NCBI RefSeq assembly: GCF_020622065.1
Contig: NZ_JAHRYQ010000001.1
Coordinates: 992,001 to 1,056,000, forward strand
Direction: 5' to 3'
Source: Geothrix sp.
GTDB taxonomy: Bacteria; Acidobacteriota; Holophagae; Holophagales; Holophagaceae
Length of the DNA stretch: 64,000 bases
Below the pieces are notes generated by a model that was not told where the DNA came from, searched no databases, and saw only the letters and a program-made list of their open reading frames with translations. A program made the position numbers and the translations under genes. Below, piece by piece: positions 60,449-64,000 of the stretch (position 1 is its first letter; the number at the start of each line of letters is the position of its first letter).

Positions 60449-61306
60449 ATGAAGGGTCGTCTCCTCCTTGCCGCCCTGGCGCTGATCGTGGCGGGCATTG
60501 CCGGGTACCTCTGGTACCAGGACACCCTCGTGCCGGTGCCCCTGGCGCCCGGGCAGGCGCTCTTCGTGCCCGCCCGGCCGGAGTTCGGGGAGGACGAGGT
60601 GGTCCTGGAGGCGCTCCTGCCCGCCGGGGAGAAGCTGGAGGCCTTCCTGGCCACCCAGTCCGACCTCACCCTGCTGGAGAAGGGGCCGGAGGGCGATTGG
60701 GCGGGTCAGCTGCTCTCCGGGCTCCAGGGCAGCCGCCACGGCCGCCGCTGGCGGTTGTCGGTGATCCCCGGCTGGCGGATGCAGGACGGGAGCCTGCTCG
60801 ACGCCGGGAGACTCGCCGCGGCGCTCGCAGCGGACCTGACGCGGCTGGAAGGTCATTCCCGAGTGATCGATCCGGACACCCTGGAGCTTCGCTTCAAGGC
60901 CCGCCAGGCGGACCTTCCGGCGCTCCTCTCGCGGTGGCGCGTGCCGGGAAGCGGCCCCTTCCTGCGCCGGGGGATGACGCTCTCCAGGTCCGCCGGCTTC
61001 GTCCACGGCCCCGCCGGCATCGCGGGGCTGCGGGTGGCGACGGATCCCGGACTGATGGAGAGCCGGGCCTGGGCCGAAAGTCTAGCCGCCGCGCGATGGG
61101 CCTGGGCCGCGTTCCCCGGGAAGATCGACCCCGAGGACATGGCGAAGGTCCGTCTGGCACCTTACGACGAGGTCCGCCTGAAGGATGGTTCCGTGTGGTT
61201 CCTCTCCCGCCGCCTGCGCCGCCTGCGTCCCAACGCGGAGGATTGGACCCGCACCCGGCTCTTCGGCGTCTGGAAGGGCGCCATGGATCTCTCCTACGAA
61301 CCCTGA
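60449..61306 (+). CDS. Hypothetical membrane-anchored protein
   Basis: A 285-residue protein with one N-terminal hydrophobic segment (about 4-23, LLLAALALIVAGIAGYLWY) and an extracytoplasmic body. A phrase in the middle (WRMQDGSLLDAGRLAAALAADL followed by IDPDTLELRFKA and FLRRGMTLS) resembles lobe I of family 5 solute-binding proteins, but a full binding-protein length is missing. I do not assign a function. It is ten bases after the aldolase gene, and DUF1684 follows 13 bp later. Confidence 0.65.
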   Translation: MKGRLLLAALALIVAGIAGYLWYQDTLVPVPLAPGQALFVPARPEFGEDEVVLEALLPAGEKLEAFLATQSDLTLLEKGPEGDWAGQLLSGLQGSRHGRRWRLSVIPGWRMQDGSLLDAGRLAAALAADLTRLEGHSRVIDPDTLELRFKARQADLPALLSRWRVPGSGPFLRRGMTLSRSAGFVHGPAGIAGLRVATDPGLMESRAWAESLAAARWAWAAFPGKIDPEDMAKVRLAPYDEVRLKDGSVWFLSRRLRRLRPNAEDWTRTRLFGVWKGAMDLSYEP

Positions 61307-61319
61307 CTGGAGCTGCCCC

Positions 61320-62216
61320 ATGTCTCTTGGACCCCAGATCCTGAAATTCGTTCCCTTCCTGCTCGCCGCTCCCAGCCTTCTGGCCCAGGCCCCCGCCGAG
61401 TTCACCGCGGCCCACCAGAGCTGGCGGGCCGAACGGTTCCGTTCCCTGTCGGCGGAGGAGGGGTGGCTCAGCTTGGTGGGGCTGCACTTCCTGAAGGAGG
61501 GGGCGAACGAGGCGGGATCGGAGGCGGGCCTTCCCGTGGTCCTGCCGAGCGGCGTGCCGTCCCGGGTCGGTGTCTTCCGGCTGGATCAGGGCCGCGTGAC
61601 CTTCCGCGCCGAGCCCGGCGCCGGGGTGACCCTCCGCGGAAAAACGGTGGAGGAGGTCCCCCTGCGCACGGATGCCGAAGGCGAGCCGGATGTCCTGCGG
61701 GTGGGGACGCTGCGCTTCCATGTCATCCGCCGCGGCGACCGCTTCGCCGTCCGGGTGAAGGACACCGCCAACCCGGCACTCAAGGCCTTCAAGGGCGTGG
61801 ACGCCTTTCCGCCGGATGCCGCCTATCGGGTCGTGGCCACCTTCAAGCCCTATCCCACGCCCAGGACCGTGGCCATCCCCACGGTGCTCGGCACCACGGA
61901 AGCCATGCCAGCGCCCGGCCTGGTGAGGTTCCGCCTCCAGGGGCGCTCCTACACCCTGCAGCCTGTGCAGGAAGGCGGGCCGGACTCGAAGTTCTTCTTC
62001 ATCTTCCGGGATGGCACGGCCGGTGCCGAGACCTATCCCGCGGGGCGTTTCCTCTACGCCGATCCGCCCAAGGACGGGAAGCTCGTCCTGGACTTCAACC
62101 GGGCCGTCAACCCGCCCTGCGCCTTCACGCCCTTCGCCACCTGTCCGCTGCCCCCAAAGCAGAACCTGCTGAAGGTGCGGATCCCGGCCGGCGAGAAGAC
62201 CTACGGAGAGCACTGA
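61320..62216 (+). CDS. DUF1684 domain protein, secreted
   Basis: A 298-residue protein with a signal peptide (MSLGPQILKFVPFLLAAPSLLAQ) and a DUF1684 body: SWRAERFRSLSAEEGWLSLVGLHFLKEGANEAGS at the start, and DFNRAVNPPCAFTPFATCPLPPKQNLLKVRIPAGEK at the end, which is the family's best-conserved motif. The fold is mainly beta. Function is unknown. It ends seven bases before the convergent YicC gene. Confidence 0.86.
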   Translation: MSLGPQILKFVPFLLAAPSLLAQAPAEFTAAHQSWRAERFRSLSAEEGWLSLVGLHFLKEGANEAGSEAGLPVVLPSGVPSRVGVFRLDQGRVTFRAEPGAGVTLRGKTVEEVPLRTDAEGEPDVLRVGTLRFHVIRRGDRFAVRVKDTANPALKAFKGVDAFPPDAAYRVVATFKPYPTPRTVAIPTVLGTTEAMPAPGLVRFRLQGRSYTLQPVQEGGPDSKFFFIFRDGTAGAETYPAGRFLYADPPKDGKLVLDFNRAVNPPCAFTPFATCPLPPKQNLLKVRIPAGEKTYGEH

Positions 62217-62222
62217 AGGCGG

Positions 62223-63098
62223 CTACTCCAGGTTGGCGGACTGCTCCCGGATCTGATCGAGGACGCCCTTGGCCTCCATGACGGCGCGGGTCATGTCGAT
62301 GCGCTTGCACTTGCTGCCGGTGGTGTTGAGCTCGCGCAGCACCTCCTGGCACCACACATCCACGGCCTTGCCTTCAAGGCGGCCCTTCGCCAGCCGCTCT
62401 TCAAAGTCGTCCAGGTGGGCGGCGAGCCGGGTCAGCTCCTCCCGCACATCCTGGCGTTCGGCCAGCACCCCGGCTTCGGCCAGCAGGCGCTCGGCGGGCA
62501 GCTGGCCCGTGAGGCGGGCGTCCTCGAGGATCTGTTCGATGCGCTGGCGGTAGAGGCCCGGAAGCTCGGCGGCCTGGGCTTCCGCCTCGGCCTGGAGGCG
62601 TTCGCGCAGGGATCGAAGCCGCACCAATCCGTCCTCGAAGAAGGGCCGCAGCCGCTCCGCTTCACGGGCCCTGCCTGCGTTCCAGGTTTCCAGAAGGGCC
62701 TTCAGCGCCTCGTGGACCGGTGCCTGGAGCCGCTCTCCGAGATCCGAGGCGGGGGATTGGAAGGCCCCGGGCAGGCGGAAGAAGGCCTCGGCCGTGAGGG
62801 AGGGCAGGTTCAGCCATTCCGCGTCCTCCTGCCAGCCCTTGGCCACGGCGCGCAGCAGGGCGCGGTTCATGCGGGGCTCCAGCGAGGGCTCGTCCTGCAC
62901 CTCGACCACCAGGTCCAGCTTCCCGCGCTGGGCGGCGTCGCGCACCTGGGCGCGCAGCCCGGCCTCCAGGGGAAACAGGGCGGGGGGCAGGCGCAGGCTC
63001 AGGTCCAGGGTCTTGTGGTTGACGCTGCGGAGCGTGAGCCGCAGCTGACCGGCCTCCAGGGGACGGACGATCTCGGCGAAGGCGGTCATGGATTTCAT
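62223..63098 (-). CDS. YicC family endoribonuclease
   Basis: A 291-residue protein with the YicC N-terminal domain (MKSMTAFAEIVRPLEAGQLRLTLRSVNHKTLDLSLRLPPAL) and DUF1732 C-terminal domain (ERLLAEAGVLAERQDVREELTRLAAHLDDFEERLAKG and ELNTTGSKCKRIDMTRAVMEAKGVLDQIREQSANLE). The E. coli homologue cleaves RNA and affects small-RNA turnover. It follows leuD on the same strand. Confidence 0.92.
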   Translation of the reverse strand: MKSMTAFAEIVRPLEAGQLRLTLRSVNHKTLDLSLRLPPALFPLEAGLRAQVRDAAQRGKLDLVVEVQDEPSLEPRMNRALLRAVAKGWQEDAEWLNLPSLTAEAFFRLPGAFQSPASDLGERLQAPVHEALKALLETWNAGRAREAERLRPFFEDGLVRLRSLRERLQAEAEAQAAELPGLYRQRIEQILEDARLTGQLPAERLLAEAGVLAERQDVREELTRLAAHLDDFEERLAKGRLEGKAVDVWCQEVLRELNTTGSKCKRIDMTRAVMEAKGVLDQIREQSANLE

Positions 63099-63137
63099 GC
63101 GGCATCCTGGAGGTTGGCCCTCCAGGGTAGCCTGCTC

Positions 63138-63740
63138 TCAGGGCACGCGGATCTCCAGCCAGGGCGCCTCTTCGCGTCGGCGGGCCTCGAAGGCCGCGAT
63201 GTCGGCCAGGTTCGCCTCGGTGCGTCGGATCTCGTCGAGCCCTTCGAGCAGCACGGCCTTGCGGGCGGGCTCGATGGTGAAGGCGAAGGACCGGCTTCCG
63301 CCGCGCACCTGCTGGGCGGGGAGGTCCACGGTAAGCGGGCCCTCAACCGTCGCCAGGACCTCAAGTGCCTCCATGGGGAGGACCGCCGGCAGCAGGCCGT
63401 TGGCGAAGCAGTTGGTGAAGAAGATGTCGGCGAAACTGGGTGCCAGAATGGCGCGGATGCCGAAGTCCTTCAGGGCCCAGGGCGCATGCTCGCGGCTCGA
63501 GCCGCAGCCGAAGTTCGGCCCGGCGAGCAGGATCGAGGCCCGGCGGTAGGGCGCCTGGTTCAGGATGAAGTCCGGGCGCTCCCGCCCCTGGGCGTCGTAC
63601 CGGATCTCCTGGAAGAGGTTCTTGCCCAGGCCCGAACGCACCAGCGTCTTCAGGAACTGCTTGGGAATGATGAGGTCCGTGTCGATGTTGGCGCGCAGCA
63701 GGGGCGCCGCGATGCCGGTGAGGGTGGTGAACGGTTCCAT
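63138..63740 (-). CDS. leuD: 3-isopropylmalate dehydratase small subunit
   Basis: A 200-residue swivel domain of the leucine-pathway isomerase. It shows FTTLTGIAAPLLRANIDTDLIIPKQFLKTL, LAGPNFGCGSSREHAPWALKDFGIRAILAPSFADIFFTNCFANGLLP, all typical of LeuD. It combines with LeuC to interconvert 2- and 3-isopropylmalate. ATG 63740 lies one base after the leuC stop, so the two are coupled. Confidence 0.95.
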   Translation of the reverse strand: MEPFTTLTGIAAPLLRANIDTDLIIPKQFLKTLVRSGLGKNLFQEIRYDAQGRERPDFILNQAPYRRASILLAGPNFGCGSSREHAPWALKDFGIRAILAPSFADIFFTNCFANGLLPAVLPMEALEVLATVEGPLTVDLPAQQVRGGSRSFAFTIEPARKAVLLEGLDEIRRTEANLADIAAFEARRREEAPWLEIRVP

Positions 63741-63741
63741 C

Positions 63742-64000
63742 TCAGGCCTCCAGCCATCGGCGCACATCAGTGAAGTGCCCCGTCACGGCCGCGGCGGCAG
63801 CCATGCCGGGACTCACCAGGTGGGTGCGGCTACCCCGGCCCTGACGGCCCTCGAAGTTGCGGTTGCTGGTGCTGGCGCACCGGACGCCCTCGGCGAGGCG
63901 GTCCTCGTTCATGCCCAGGCACATGCTGCAGCCGGGCTGGCGCCACTCGAAGCCGGCCTCCAGGAAGATCCGGTCCAGGCCCTCGGCCTCGGCCTGGCGC
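63742..64000 (-). CDS. leuC: 3-isopropylmalate dehydratase large subunit, C-terminal fragment
   Basis: The last 85 codons of leuC, running in from the right edge. Visible are [64 protein letters not shown]; the two cysteines in GCSMC are ligands of the [4Fe-4S] cluster. It is an aconitase-family hydro-lyase. The start lies outside the window. Confidence 0.93.
   Translation of the reverse strand, partial: RQAEAEGLDRIFLEAGFEWRQPGCSMCLGMNEDRLAEGVRCASTSNRNFEGRQGRGSRTHLVSPGMAAAAAVTGHFTDVRRWLEA

Overview
This 64 kb window is ordinary, gene-dense, high-GC bacterial chromosome with very short spacers, many 1-4 nt start/stop overlaps and no insertion sequence, prophage, integron or CRISPR array that I can see. 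The content points to a Gram-negative, motile, diderm heterotroph: TolB-Pal-CpoB, outer-membrane lipoproteins and a porin, FliL/FliN, and a ferredoxin-linked 2-oxoacid oxidoreductase. The overall protein style (DUF4388, TerC, GAF-GGDEF, fused oxidoreductase subunits, strong GC bias at third positions) suggests Acidobacteriota, class Holophagae (Geothrix-like). That placement is inference; there is no rRNA here to settle it.

Layout. 1-6 kb: DUF4178-like zinc-ribbon fragment, aminotransferase, ElbB, GAF-GGDEF cyclase, a DUF2520 protein, an EamA transporter and MiaE. 6-15.5 kb: TetR regulator, M61 peptidase, glycosyltransferase, RNase HII, NUDIX hydrolase, then tolB-pal-cpoB, a GHMP kinase and MutY. 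15.5-21.3 kb: kelch lipoprotein, tRNA-Leu(GAG) behind secG and aroF, a lipoprotein, a zinc-ribbon protein and a methyltransferase. 21.3-30.5 kb: pgk-tpiA, a methyltransferase, rbfA-truB, TerC, a two-gene fused 2-oxoacid:ferredoxin oxidoreductase and nadK. 30.5-41 kb: PBP1A-type synthase, an outer-membrane beta-barrel protein, DEAD-family helicase, double-hotdog thioesterase, SixA, alpha/beta hydrolase, Rho and a tRNA-dihydrouridine synthase. 41-48.4 kb: HerA-like ATPase, CDF metal transporter, an orphan protein with thiD, fliN/fliL without fliM, HU and truA. 48.4-57.5 kb: ahpC-ahpF with an elaborate upstream region, a TonB-like periplasmic protein, DUF4388, YvcK, a TPR-like protein, an ABC exporter pair and uppP. 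57.5-59.4 kb: a winged-helix regulator with two tandem related membrane-protein genes, the second broken by an in-frame stop, next to a near-perfect long palindrome. 59.4-64 kb: threonine aldolase, two lesser-known proteins, YicC, leuD and the end of leuC.

Functional groupings: envelope integrity and wall synthesis (TolB/Pal/CpoB, PBP1A, UppP, YvcK), translation and RNA (RbfA, TruA, TruB, MiaE, Dus, Rho, helicase, YicC), central metabolism (Pgk, TpiA, oxidoreductase, NadK, AroF, LeuCD) and peroxide defence (AhpC/AhpF).

The least explained parts are the regulator/membrane-protein module with its 14-bp-arm palindrome (57.5-59.4 kb), the direct repeats upstream of ahpC, and two nested inverted repeats in spacers at 29.6 and 52.8 kb. 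I found no clear large new system; the 57.5-59.4 kb module is the best candidate for one.
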